Shown here piece by piece: positions 10,101 to 21,288 of a stretch of 64,000 nt of DNA. Within the stretch, counting starts at the first letter, position 1, and every line of letters begins with the position of its first letter. Both the position numbers and the translations under genes were made by a program. Origin of the DNA: Apodospora peruviana. Lineage: Eukaryota > Ascomycota > Sordariomycetes > Sordariales > Lasiosphaeriaceae. The notes beneath the pieces were generated by a model, which saw only the letters and a list, made by a program, of their open reading frames with translations, was not told the DNA's origin and made no database searches. The DNA is taken from contig JAUEDM010000002.1 of assembly GCA_033439685.1 (NCBI GenBank), positions 4,898,001 to 4,962,000 of the forward strand, read 5' to 3'.

Positions 10101-12557
10101 TTGTCCCCGATTGCACGTATGCTCCTGTTTTCAAGGTGGTTACTCTGGCCGACGAGGCGTTTACGGCGTTTTGAGCTACAGTCTACCTATTATGGGATAG
10201 CTTGGTGGCATAGCATCGGTTCGTTTGTGCTCTGTATTTCTTGGCTCTATTAGGGTTTTGGTACGGGTAGAGAGGTAGATTGACAAGAGTTATGTTCATG
10301 CGGTCTTTTGCTCTTTGAGAGTCGGGTCCAATGGTTTTTGGTGGTGCAGTAGTACCAGGCAGGTAGGAATGGAAGTTATCACTACCCTAGACACCTTGGC
10401 AATTTTGGTAGTCGCCCTGAGTCGACCAGGAAGAAGAATAGAACAGAAGGCTTTCCGGTTTTGTCCTGCTATGTCGTGTCTCACATGATCAAAATGGCAG
10501 TGTAACAATCATCCATCATCTTCAATCATCCTTCATCATCGGTACACATGTAAATAGAGTATCCTGCGGCCCTGCCCGAGAAAACTCCTAATGAGCGTAA
10601 CTTGTACACATTTAGGATGCTGGCTCGTCGCCACCAAAACTACCACGTATGGCGGAGGAATGAAGCTCTGCCTAACCCTTGACCAATAAATGTAAAATAA
10701 GGAAAGGGGCAAAATGACCAATGATGCTTTCTAGCATGACACGTCTCGCCTGGAAGTCATCCGTCATCCATTGATCCCATAGGCTTATTTGATCGACTAC
10801 TATAACTGGGATTCGAACCGAGAGAGAGGGTCAGGCGGTCTGTCTCCATAAATTTGTGTTGTTCTGATGCGGTGGCCCCTAACTTGGAGTTTTTACAATA
10901 GACAGGGTTGGGGTTGATCGCCAGAGTGTTGAAGGTAGTACGAAATAAAAAGAATAGGCGTGATGCAGGACAAAAGACTTTTGTGAAGCCAAATCCCGAG
11001 TTGTAATTGGGGCTAATGCTATGCTATCAAGATCACCCACCTATGTTAACACAGTAAAGAATCAGCTGTCTCATGCGGAGAAAAGATATACCACATAACT
11101 CTGACTTTCCGCTCCATGCCAAGTCTCTTTGTCAGCTAGGAATTACCCCGTACCCGTACGTACCTGATCTCTGATCTATTAATATTTGCACCCTAACCAC
11201 CTTTCATCATCTCGTACTAGGTAGGTTCCATGTTACTCGAATGAATTCAATAAGCCCACTTCCTGCACTACAGCTCATCCGATTTATCTCTTTCCCACCC
11301 TACTGAGCACGACATGAACTTAACGGAGGCGCCGGGCATATATAAGTCCGTGTGGGTATAGATGATAATGCTTCTAATTGTCACTTCTCTTGCTACCCAA
11401 TAGCGAATGGTGAAGTACGGTAGAGAGTACGGGAATTTTGTTGACTGCCTAGTACGATGGAAGTGTAATCATGATCTATCGCTTCACTCAGCTGAACGCT
11501 ACCTAGGTACCTATCTATCCAACAATTTCAATTTTCAAATCATTGGAACGATTGACACCGAATTTGGTAAATTGACGACGGATAAGAAGAATAGATTTCC
11601 AGGACGCAGAGATAATGTCCCCGAAAACGCCTCATTGAAACTGTATCAGATAGGGCTTGGACGATACGATTTGAATTATTAAAGGGTGGGGTGCAATCAT
11701 ACTTTAGTTCCATGTTCACATTCGCCTGCCTTCAAAGGTGACGAATAGAACAGCTAGAAAAACAGTTTCTTTCCACACAGATTGTGACGAGTCAGTGCAA
11801 TGACCCAAACCATCATACCAAACCCCCTCAATCGCAAAAAGATGCCAGAATACCAAAGGTGTCAACCTTCGGAATTCTAATGGGTTATATACCGTTGACG
11901 GCCGCAATCAATTCAATCAAGGCTCAATCGTACCGACAGTCACACAGATCATCCGGTACTACGATTCAAATATTGCCGTAACCTACTTTGTCTTTTCAAT
12001 CAATCGCTCTGTCTTGTCCTACTTATAGCTGTGTGATGAAAATACTAGCCATACAGGATGCTAGGAACCTACCTATATAACATACTGCGGTATGATATCC
12101 GTATTTCTGCCTCTTTCGCTGACAGCCAATCAGGCGGGCCTTCCAGAGATAACATATTTCGTACTGCGTACATACAGTCCTTGCCTTACGTAATCTAACA
12201 AGGCTACCCACACAGCCACGGTACACTCATTGATGCTCTGATGGACAACTCCACTTTGAACTCCTGGTGCCTGGTATAAACGTATTCCTCTGAAGCAAGG
12301 CATGATATGAAGCGACTTTTACCAGAGTCGCCGAGCTGACAATATCATCATGTATGTCATACCATGCAGTGGGTAGCTAATACCTAAATAATGGAACGAA
12401 CGTGAGACGTTATGGTCCGGTATTTTAAAAATCCCATTTTATTTATCCCTGCAGCTGGTATTAAAACGAACGCTCGCTGATAATGTGTAATAATCTATGT
12501 ACAATTTTCATCCATCCAAGATACAATCCAGATTTAGTCCTACCTACTACCTTGTGA
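10101..12557. other. 2.46 kb spacer between RAD52 and the aconitase gene
   Basis: Both neighbours converge on this block. It is AT-rich, with TACCTA/TAGGTA words near 11220, 11500 and 12070. Short open frames at 11407-11682 and others have no codon bias or recognisable motif. A B-box-like stretch (GGTTCGAATCCC on the minus strand) occurs near 10814-10825 but no tRNA fold could be built around it. Confidence 0.45.
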
Positions 12558-15040
12558 TCATAACCCCTTGGACAACAGATTCAACGCGCTACCCGCCAGC
12601 ACAAACCCAGCCTGGTCCTCGCTAACCGCATGCTTAACCGGGATCAACACCTCGCCCGATCCGTCCTTCTTCGTCACCTTCAGACTGACATCGCCCTTGC
12701 CACCATTATTCAACATCTCATACAAGCCAACCGTAGCGACCTCGTCGCCCGCACTAATCTTGTCATAGTCCGCCTCATTGGCAAACGTCAGCGGGACGAC
12801 GCCCTGCTTCTTGAGGTTCGTCTCGTGGATCCTGGCAAAGCTCTTGCACACAATGATGCGCGCGCCGAGATATCTCGGCTGCAACGCCGCGTGTTCCCTC
12901 GCGGATCCCTCGCCGTAGTTGTGCTCGGCCACCACCAGCCACGGCTGGCCGGCCTGCTTCCACTTCTTCGCCAGCTCCGGGATCGTGTGCTTCGACCCGT
13001 CCAGGTCATAAGCAGCATTGACCTCGCCCGTCTCGGCGTTGACAGCCGTGTTGAGCGTGTTTTCGCTGATGTTGGGCAGATGGCCCTTGTACTTCAGCCA
13101 CGGCCCGGCAGCCGAGATCGTGTCGGTCGTGCATTTACCCGTGATCTTGACAAGAACACGCAGCCCCGCGAGATCGGAAGACGGGAACGGGTCGAAGGGA
13201 TCGAGGAGCGCTAGACGTTGCGACCTTGGCGCAATGGCGACCTGGACATCTGGGTTGGGCGGCTGGGACAATGCCTTGAAGACTTCCTTGCCCTGCTCGA
13301 AGGGCGTGGCGGGGCCTTCCAGACCGCGGGGGGCAGGGAAGCGGAATTCTTTGCCGTTGGGTGCTGTTATCGAGTCAGTCATGGGGTTGAAGGTCGTCGA
13401 GCCGGCATAAGCCATGGCGGTCACGATCTCCGGAGATGCTAGAAAGTTCATTGTCTCGGGGTTACCGTCGTTGCGACCGCGGAAGTTACGGTTGTAAGAT
13501 GTCAAGATCGCGTTGGGTGTACCGTTTTCCACTCCATCCTGGCGCTTCCACTGACCAATGCATGGTCCGCATGCGTTGGAGAGGACGATGCCGCCAGCCT
13601 CGGTGAATGCTTCCAGCGTGCCGTCACGCTCGAGGGTAGCCCGAATCTGCTCGCTTCCTGGTGTGATATAGAACTCGGCGGCGGGCTTGAGTCCTGCCTG
13701 CTCGGCTGCCTTGACCATGCTCTCGACACGAGTCATGTCCTCATAGGAGCTATTTGTGCAGCTGCCAATGAGGCCGGCGGAGAGTTTCGCAGGCCACTTT
13801 TCTTCCTGGACCGTCTTCTTGAACTCGGACAGAGGCGTTGCAAGGTCAGGGGTGAAGGGCCCGTTGATGTGAGGTTCGAGCTTCTCCAGGTCAATTTCAA
13901 TCATTTGGTCGTACTGGGCATTCTCATCGGCCGCGAACCTGAAGTACGCGTCGGGGGAAGAGCCGCCGCCGGGGAAGCTCTCCAGGAGCTTGACATCTCT
14001 GCTGGCCTGCTCTCTCCGGGTGGACTGCAGGTACCGGTGCGAGGCATCGGTGACGGGGAAGATCGAAGTCGTAGCACCGATTTCAGCTCCCATGTTACAG
14101 ATTGTAGCCATTCCCGTGCAACTGAGCGTCTTGACTCCCTCCCCGAAATACTCGACGATGTAGCCAGTGCCACCACGTACGGTCAGCAGGCCGGCCAGGT
14201 GAAGAATGACGTCCTTCGGCGCTACCCAGTCGTTGAGCTTGCCCTTCAGGTGAACACCGAGAATCTTGGGCGCCTTCAACTCCCACGGAGCACCAACAAG
14301 TGCCTCGACAGCATCAGCACCGCCCACTCCAATCGTTATCGTGGACAAGCCGCCAGCGTTGGGCGAGTGGCTGTCGGTGCCGAGCATCATGAAGCCAGGC
14401 ACGGCATAGTTCTCGAGGACGGTCTGGTGAATGATGCCGGCTCCCGGTGGCCAAAAATCGATGCCGTATTTCTTGCCGGCAGACTCGAGGAAGTCAAAGA
14501 CCTCGTGGTTCGTCTTGATACCGGCCGAGAGGTCGTCGTCGGCACCACGCTCGCCGACGATGAGGTGGTCGCAGTGGATGCTGGCCGGGATGGCGGTCTG
14601 GGGTAGGTTGCAGGCCATGAACTGCAAGAGCGCCATCTGTGCAGAGGCGTCCTGCATGTTCACGCGGTCGGGATTGAGCTTGAGGTTGGCCCGACCCCGA
14701 ATGTCACGGCCATTGTCCGTGTTGGACAGCAGTGACTCCTCCACATTGTTGAGGTGGCTGTACAGAATCTTCTCGGCCAGAGTCAGGCGACGGTCTCCCA
14801 GCACCCGGCGGACTTCGGAATACTTCTGGTGGAACCTCTCGTAGGTCGGGGGCAGGACGGCGCCGGCTGTGTGGGAGATTGGTCGTGTGTGGGCAGCGCG
14901 CCGAAGATGGTGGGCTTGGAAGGCCCGCTGTAAGTGACATGACAGTTAGCATTGGGGTTTGGGGTGCAGAATTGTTGACATTAAGGCCTACACACCCTAA
15001 GGACAAGGCCTGACCGACTGGCGACATCAATTGACCTCAT
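12558..15040 (-). CDS. ACO2: Mitochondrial aconitase family protein, Aco2-type
   Basis: Exons 14996-15040 and 12558-14927 (minus) give 804 aa. The intron of 68 nt has donor GTGTGT, a GCTAAC branch site and TTACAG. The joined N-terminus MRSIDVASRSGLVLRRAFQ is Arg-rich without acids after residue 5, like a mitochondrial presequence. The aconitase core has GTDSHSPNAGG, GSCTNSSYEDM and NACGPCIGQW, which supply the three cysteines of the 4Fe-4S cluster. The swivel domain has HNYGEGSAREHAAL. Housekeeping Aco1 usually reads GEGSSREHAAL; the Ala at the second Ser, with VVAEHNYGEGSARE and LTFANEADYDKIS, fits yeast Aco2. In yeast Aco2 dehydrates homocitrate for lysine synthesis; in aspergilli the role of the second aconitase is less clear. 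Family is certain; the Aco2 assignment is from remembered motifs. Confidence 0.9.
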
Positions 15041-17370
15041 GGTTGCAAGCAATCGGCTGGTGATGGCCAGGAGAACTGCTCGTAACTTGGCGGGGTCCTT
15101 AGTGCAGAAGGGGGTGGCGGCAGAGAAAAAAAAAGCGGTGATTGCGCCAGAACAGGTCGACATTCATTCAGTGTTCCAAGAGGGTCCGATTTACGGACCA
15201 CACGCTACCAAAATTCCGGGGTACGGAACGTACAGGGGTCTCGACTTCCCGCGAATATAGATCACAGTTCCCGAACACAGCTTTCACACTGTACTTGACT
15301 TTTACCTCGATGTCTATGTCTGCGGATGGCCAAGATGCTATATTCGGGTTTCCTTGGGTGAAACCTCGTCTTTTATCTGCTACTTTGCTTGAATAAGCAA
15401 ATCATACTTTGCGCTGAAATACTGTCAACTTAGGCGAGGCCGGGGACAGTCCAAGACAAATACCGAGTATTCCGTACAGAGTATGGAGTACGGAGTGGCC
15501 AATCAGATCGCGGATGAAGTTAAGCACAGAAATGGGGCAGCTGAAAGGCTGTCGGTGTCTTGTGATTGCAGCTTTGTAATTATTTTGGTAAATTTACGTG
15601 TCGGAGCTGGCCACTTAGTATCTAAGGTAGAGTTATGGTCTTCTTAGTTTAATAACAAGGATTGCCTGTCTCGCTATGGGGCTATGGGGGCAAAAGAACG
15701 CAGCCAGCCCTCTTGGCTGCTTGTTTGCCTCCAATGCAAACATCGCGGCTGCTTGCGTAAAAGGCCCTAGATCGGGGTTGTAGAGCCAAGTCTGTCGAAG
15801 GGTCGCCTGCCTATAATTATACTTCAGTGCTTTATAAGGTAGTTTGATGATTTATTAAGGTAAATCAAGGATATGCCTCACCGGAGCTAGCCTGCTGGGA
15901 GTACTGTATGTCCAATTGATTGGCGTCCCAGCTGTACATGTAGGGCAGGTAGAAATATAGCCGACGCACTACAGAGGCACAAGAATCCGTGTGAGACCAC
16001 GATAGGCAACTAGGTACCTAATAAAGCCAAGTCTGTGAAGACACAGACTGTACTCCGTATGTACATTATTGCCTAGCTCTCTCTCCCAAGTAAGAAGCGG
16101 AGAAAGCCCGGTGGTTTTTTTTTAAAAAGAGCTACACGTATCTAGAATAACCCGAGGGTAGAAATAAAACATAAATCCCATAAGGGCCGCTGGGTTTGTG
16201 CCTCAACCCCTCCACAACGCCAGCTTCATCACCTCAGTTCCTTACATGCGCCATTTTAGTTGCCTAGAGGTATGTATCCGACTACTTACAATAACGGCTC
16301 TGTCTAAGTATATTTGTAGGTCTGCTACAGTATAACAATGGAACTCCATTTCCCCCGTCCATCTCTCTCACGTTTCATGCACTACTAATTACCTAGATTT
16401 CGATTATCAAATAAGCGGTTCCATAGTATCAATTCACCAGTAAAAAATTCTGACCAGAGAATTAACCAAAATTTGAACAAACATTTCTTTTATTTGAGGG
16501 GGATTCCTAGCCCACCATTTCCTCGCTCCTTCAGGGCAGTCATCCTCTTCCCATCAAAATTCTATTCTAACCAAGGAACATTGATCTGCCATTCAAGCTT
16601 GCTCGGCGTATTTCTTGGTCCTGGTCCTACGTATACGTAGTCCTGTTCGTCTTCAACCACCCACCAGCAAATAAAGCCCGCGTCCACTCGCTTGCCCATC
16701 CCGCTTCAAAATGGAGAAAACCTTAGGTAACTAGTAATGATGCATGTCTCGCAGAAAATCCCCAAACACCCCGCGGCCGCTACTGAAGCAAACAGAAATC
16801 CACCCGGAACAAAAAGACACCCCCCCTACAAATGGGCGATAAATGCAAATAAAGTAATAGATACCCAGCCGGCTAATATACTTTACGTGACTTGAAAGGC
16901 AACAAAAGAGTATGCTATGCAATGCAAAAAGCAGGCAAGAGCTGAAAAGCCCCCGTAAACAATGAAAATGCTACCACCTCCTTCCTTCACCTCTTGGATG
17001 CCTTCTTTCATCGTTTCTCCTTCTCCGCCCTTGGAGAAAATACTCATATATCCAGCCAGGGCAAGCTCGTTTTGTTTCTGTCTTTGACACTCAGGCTTGC
17101 GCTCACGGCGAACTCCTGATCCGTCACCACCAGAGAGAGTTTCCTCTTCTCTGCGGCGTGATTCCCGGATCAGCCACTCGTGGCAGCCTTCTATCGTGGG
17201 ACTCTGTGGATGGTGGAGGTTGATTCGAGCTGAACCTGGTTGTATGCTGTTCCGCAGGCGAGTGGGAGTTTGAAGCCAAAATTTGTGACCAATGCCGAGT
17301 GATCTCTCGGTCCGTAGCAAGGGGACGATTGTGAAAAAATGATATTCAAACCCTTATGATTTCCAAAACA
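15041..17370. other. 2.3 kb spacer upstream of the aconitase gene
   Basis: AT-rich non-coding block. It contains a dense patch of TATTCCGTAC and GTACGGAGT words at 15468-15500 and another at 16050-16064, plus TAGGTACCTA near 16012. The stretch 16880-17320 has overlapping frames without recognisable protein. I see no RNA gene. Confidence 0.45.
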
Positions 17371-19395
17371 TCAAACAGAGGGCTCGGCAGTGCTGGACGT
17401 CTTCAGTCGAATGATGGGTCGAGGGGGTACTGAACCCGACCCTGATCCGTTGGACGCCTGTCGTTTCGGGCCCGGCTTCCGCTTGCTATTGTTAGTGCCA
17501 TTTCCGTGTGAAGAAACCCCGTTCCCCGGGGTTTCACTCGTGGCATCCAGTTTCTTCAGAACTCGCACCCAGGCACTGTTGTCCAGGACCTTGTCTGGCA
17601 GTGTCTCTAAGAACGAGACGGGCTCCTCCATTAGACGCTGCTTCTTCATGCTGTGGGCCGCTTTCCCAAAGTTCGCCTTTCGCTTTCCTCTGGCCTTGAT
17701 CTCCTCTTGCTTTTGCCGCAACCAGGCATCTGAATGCGGCTGTGGCCAATGGATATGAGGGTCGATGTCTGCGTACACTGGCTCATCGGGCGGGTTTGGG
17801 TTCGAGGGAGGAGTTGGGTCTGGCATGGTCACCCCGTAGGGAGGTGTCGCGGCGCCTTCCTGTTGGTACACGAGAATATCTAAAAGGGTTGTATCCACTG
17901 ATTTTGATGGACGAGGCGGTTGAGGTCGGTACATGTTGACATCAGACGGTTCTTGAGGCCGGGGTTGCAGGTTCTTATACTGAACCCCATTCGGCTGTGA
18001 AGATCTGGTATTGAAAAAAGCGTGCTGCGCGTCCGAGGAAAGCCACGAAGGGCGTTCATGCAGAAAACGAGCTCTAGCAGCATATTGCTCGCCTGATCCA
18101 CGATCAGAATGGCCGTGTGTTAGAGCTGCCGTCTTAGCCAACTCATATGAACCTCCAGGCGTAGTACGAGCTCTGGCAGCATACTGCTCGCCGGCAACAT
18201 ACTGATCGCTTGGTCTACGATCAGAATGACCGTTTGTTAGAGCTACCGTCGGCGCCAGCTGATATGAACCTCCAGGCGTGGCACGAGCTCTGGCAGCATA
18301 CTGCTCACTTTTTCCACAATCGAAATGGCCGTTTGTTAGAGCTGAACTTCCAGGTGTAGCACAATTTATATCACCATTGAGGTCGACTGAAGCTCTGCTT
18401 CCTGATCCTAGGTCGTGATGTCCGTTCATCAGAGCTGCTGCATTAATCGGTTGATGTGAGGTGACGAGTTGGCTGATTTTCTTCTTGAGTTGGTCTTGAG
18501 ATTCTTTATTACTAGAAAACGCGATGTCGTCTCTAGTGCTGTGGAAGCTGCTTGCTGCCGATCCGTTGGTAAGAACATCTGCTTGAGCAAACGCCGCGCG
18601 TGACTGTTGCCTTTCTGCACCGGGCGAGACGCTTCCAGGGCCGCTTAACCGCCGCAAGGTGGTTAAAGGGGCCATTTTTCTTACGGGCTCTCTGGAACTC
18701 GAACTCAACTTTTTGGTAGGCTTGTGCTTCAGCGCAACTTCAGTTTTGTCCAAACTAGATGCTCCTGTTCCATTGACCCTCGTCTCAGGAGAGCCGCTGA
18801 CGGCGTGGGAAACCTTAAGTCGTTTCCGGGCTGGCTCTCCAGCCCTGGGACTTTCTGGAGAGCGGACAACAGGTCGAGACATGGCCTGTGGTGATGTTGA
18901 CAGTACAGATTGCTCTGGAGGTACGGATGGCGTATTCTGCTTGGTAAATGACGGGTGTGCTGCCGTTTTACGTTGCAACCTGTTACGGTTCTCGCCGTTC
19001 TCCGGTAGCTGCTTGTTTTTACCCGAGCTAGAGCTTTGCGGGCGATCCGGTCCTGCGTTTGCGACTGACCCGTTCGCCGCCTGCAAGACAGGATTAGGTG
19101 GAGGGCTTGGGTCCTTGTCGTTCTCCGGTATCTGCTTGGGCTTGCCTGGGCTGGAGACTTGCGGGCAATCTGGTCCTGCGTTTGCGACTGACCCGCGTGC
19201 CGGCTGCAAAGCAGGATTGGATGAAGGGCTTGGGTCGCGTTTGGCGACTGCCATCTGGAATGGGTCGTGTGCGCGACAAAAAATTTGCGCGGCTGTAGTT
19301 TTGGTCGTGCAGCCTGGTATGGAGCACTCAATAACGATGCCTGATGATGTGAAGGCATTGCTCTCAGGGGTTGGCGATGAATGAGACCGAGACAT
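17371..19395 (-). CDS. Disordered fungal protein with internal repeats and a small Cys/His motif
   Basis: One open frame; the first ATG is at 19395 and gives 674 aa. Function not recognised. Near the N-terminus is C-x4-C-x10-C-x2-H at residues 24-43 (CSIPGC...FCRAH), a possible metal site. Most of the protein is low in order, rich in Ser, Pro, Asn and basic residues. It contains a two-copy repeat of about 39 residues at about 55-133 (SVANAGPD...PQ) and a three-copy repeat of ALTNGH...EQYAARAR at about 352-443. The C-terminal part looks better conserved: DPHIHWPQPHSDAWLRQKQE, VSFLETLPDKVLDNSAWVRV, an AT-hook-like KRKPGPKR and the end RPIIRLKTS. The basic and AT-hook-like motifs would fit a nuclear, DNA-associated role, but that is inference. 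Confidence 0.75.
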   Translation of the reverse strand: MSRSHSSPTPESNAFTSSGIVIECSIPGCTTKTTAAQIFCRAHDPFQMAVAKRDPSPSSNPALQPARGSVANAGPDCPQVSSPGKPKQIPENDKDPSPPPNPVLQAANGSVANAGPDRPQSSSSGKNKQLPENGENRNRLQRKTAAHPSFTKQNTPSVPPEQSVLSTSPQAMSRPVVRSPESPRAGEPARKRLKVSHAVSGSPETRVNGTGASSLDKTEVALKHKPTKKLSSSSREPVRKMAPLTTLRRLSGPGSVSPGAERQQSRAAFAQADVLTNGSAASSFHSTRDDIAFSSNKESQDQLKKKISQLVTSHQPINAAALMNGHHDLGSGSRASVDLNGDINCATPGSSALTNGHFDCGKSEQYAARARATPGGSYQLAPTVALTNGHSDRRPSDQYVAGEQYAARARTTPGGSYELAKTAALTHGHSDRGSGEQYAARARFLHERPSWLSSDAQHAFFNTRSSQPNGVQYKNLQPRPQEPSDVNMYRPQPPRPSKSVDTTLLDILVYQQEGAATPPYGVTMPDPTPPSNPNPPDEPVYADIDPHIHWPQPHSDAWLRQKQEEIKARGKRKANFGKAAHSMKKQRLMEEPVSFLETLPDKVLDNSAWVRVLKKLDATSETPGNGVSSHGNGTNNSKRKPGPKRQASNGSGSGSVPPRPIIRLKTSSTAEPSV
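18067..18342 (-). repeat. Three tandem in-frame copies of an ALTNGH...EQYAARAR unit
   Basis: Within the 674-aa gene the units start SALTNGHFDCG, VALTNGHSDRR and AALTHGHSDRG, and each runs to EQYAARAR; the first two continue TPGGSY. DNA similarity is visible too (repeated GAACCTCCAGGCGT and GAGCTCTGGCAGCATACTGC on the plus strand). A fourth, weaker unit precedes them (AALMNGHHDLG). Low divergence points to recent in-frame duplication. Confidence 0.85.
18997..19233 (-). repeat. Two-copy in-frame repeat in the 674-aa protein
   Basis: Two adjacent units of roughly 39 codons, each with PSP..NP.LQ, then GSVANAGPD, PQ, SS.GK.KQ and PEN. On the plus strand both show TCCTGCGTTTGCGACTGACC. Reads as a recent tandem duplication that kept frame. 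Confidence 0.85.
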
Positions 19396-21288
19396 GATGA
19401 AAGTGCCCGGCCGGGGCGGATCGATAGAGAGACGGCTGAGAGAGGTTTTGAGAGAGGTTTTGAAAAGCAACGCTGACACGCTGTCATTGTCGCGTCTCTT
19501 GGGCTTCTCCTTGTTGCGTGTGACGCACCGCTGGCAGGTAAAGCAACTGGCGGACAGGCAGTTAGCGACTATAAGTAGACTGGAGAAAAAAATTCTGGCG
19601 GGTTGGCATTTGCGTGTATTGCTATTGTCTGATAAGCCCGTATTGTGTTGGGATTAAATTTTATGGGTTACGAGGCGGCACGGATGGACGGCTGGATTGG
19701 AACAATAGTAAATGCTACAAGTGGGGCACGTTGGTACTCCGGCTCCTATTGTGCCATCGGAAGTAATAGCGTCGTGGTCATGGAGAGATTGAATAGATAT
19801 GGCGAAAAGTGGAGGTAGGGGCCAAGGACCAGGCGGTATTGCCAGTGGAGTAAGAATGAATACAATAGAGGGAAGCGAGCATGAACCTACGTGTTTGGTT
19901 TCGGCCTATGACATGATGCGTGATAATACCTGGTGCAGTGTCTGCATTTGAAAAGGGGGTTGCCGTTGAGTTCTCCCTTTCGACAAAGCTTCCAGTGGCA
20001 ATGCGGCATGAGTCGCCTCTATGCCCAGCTCAGACTCAATCGACTGAGCTGACTGGCTGCCATGCACGGATTGGGATATCGGCCTAAATAGAATATCCTA
20101 TATTCGTGCTTTTCTGATTAGCAGTGCTCAGACCTCCAAAATGGAAGAATAAAATCAAAGATGCTTGAAAACGTCTCCAGGGACGTATTATCTCAGGTCT
20201 TTTCAGTTTACTTTGATCATCATACGCTTTGGTTGCAACGGTTTCGGCGCTCTGGTGACGGGGATGAGCTGGGCGATAGAGCCGCACCAGCCGAGGCGAG
20301 AGTGTCCCGAGACCCTCTGCCTGCGCTTGGTCATGTCTACCACGGCCTTTGGCCCGGTTCTGTGAGGCACTGAAAACCAGGCTCCAAATGGCGGTATTGT
20401 CGTTGACCGAAGTCTTGGACATTGTATGATATATCCATCTGCCAAGGTTGTCGCGTTGCCGGTAATTCGAGGCAACACGCGCGAAAGCAGAGGACGCGCT
20501 CAGAGGCGCGGGCCGCCGTGCACTCAGAACAGCGATACCAGAGGAGCAAGCAGTCTGACCTTTTACCGTTTGATCATCATCGACAAGGGAGGACAAATGT
20601 CCATGTGAAGAAGAAAGATGGTATATGAGATGGGTGCTTACCAGAATATAGTCGGATATTGAGTTTATGTCCGTGGTATGTGGAGAGCAGTGTAGTTGAA
20701 AGAGAGAAGTGGTTTGTTGCTTTTCCACAGCGTTCCACAGCCAGCCGGGGTCTCAACCGTTGCAACCTTTCCGACAGAGGCGCCCTCTCACCTCGACCAC
20801 TAAGTGTCAGCGCTTGTACCTCGTAAGCATCACGTCCATGTGAAAATCAACGCTGATGTCAGTCAGAACGTATGTTGCGAAGTTTTTGAATTTCAGAGCG
20901 GGTGCTGCTCTCGGTCACGGCGATATAGTTGAATTGCTAGCTGGAGGTGGGTGGGAAAGGAAATTGAATTGAAAGACGTGGGGGAAGAGAACTTGAGGCG
21001 ATGGCTAAAATCCGGCCGCCCCGGTAGTCGGCCAATCCCGTTGGTTGCACCGTGCGCGATGCTTGACATGTTGCGGCAGATTGAGTGGCTCTCCCTTACT
21101 CCGTACTGTGTCAGGGTTAGCGTGGTCTCTTGCACGGTCCCCTATTTCGCGATAACAGCTGGCGGCTTCGCGATAACCTGGAGCCTGGAAAGTGCCCCTG
21201 ACGTCGACCGACAAAACCACGCCCTGCGATTTCGACCCACGCGCCGTCAAGCCGACAAAGGCATCCGAGTGCGCTTTAATCGCGAGAG
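19396..21288. other. 1.9 kb divergent spacer between the 674-aa gene and CEX1
   Basis: Mostly AT-rich, but 20200-20560 is distinctly more GC-rich and holds overlapping open frames on the minus strand with no ATG-led model I can defend (see findings). A CTTACTCCGTACTG word is at 21095-21108. The final 150 bases are the CEX1 promoter region. Confidence 0.45.

Noticed and set aside
10800..10900. Possible tRNA on the minus strand, from a GGTTCGAATCCC B-box-like word
   Set aside because: The T-arm has an internal mismatch and no acceptor, D or anticodon arm could be built from the neighbouring 100 bases.
13869..14606. 245-codon plus-strand frame inside the aconitase gene
   Set aside because: Antisense shadow of a highly conserved enzyme.
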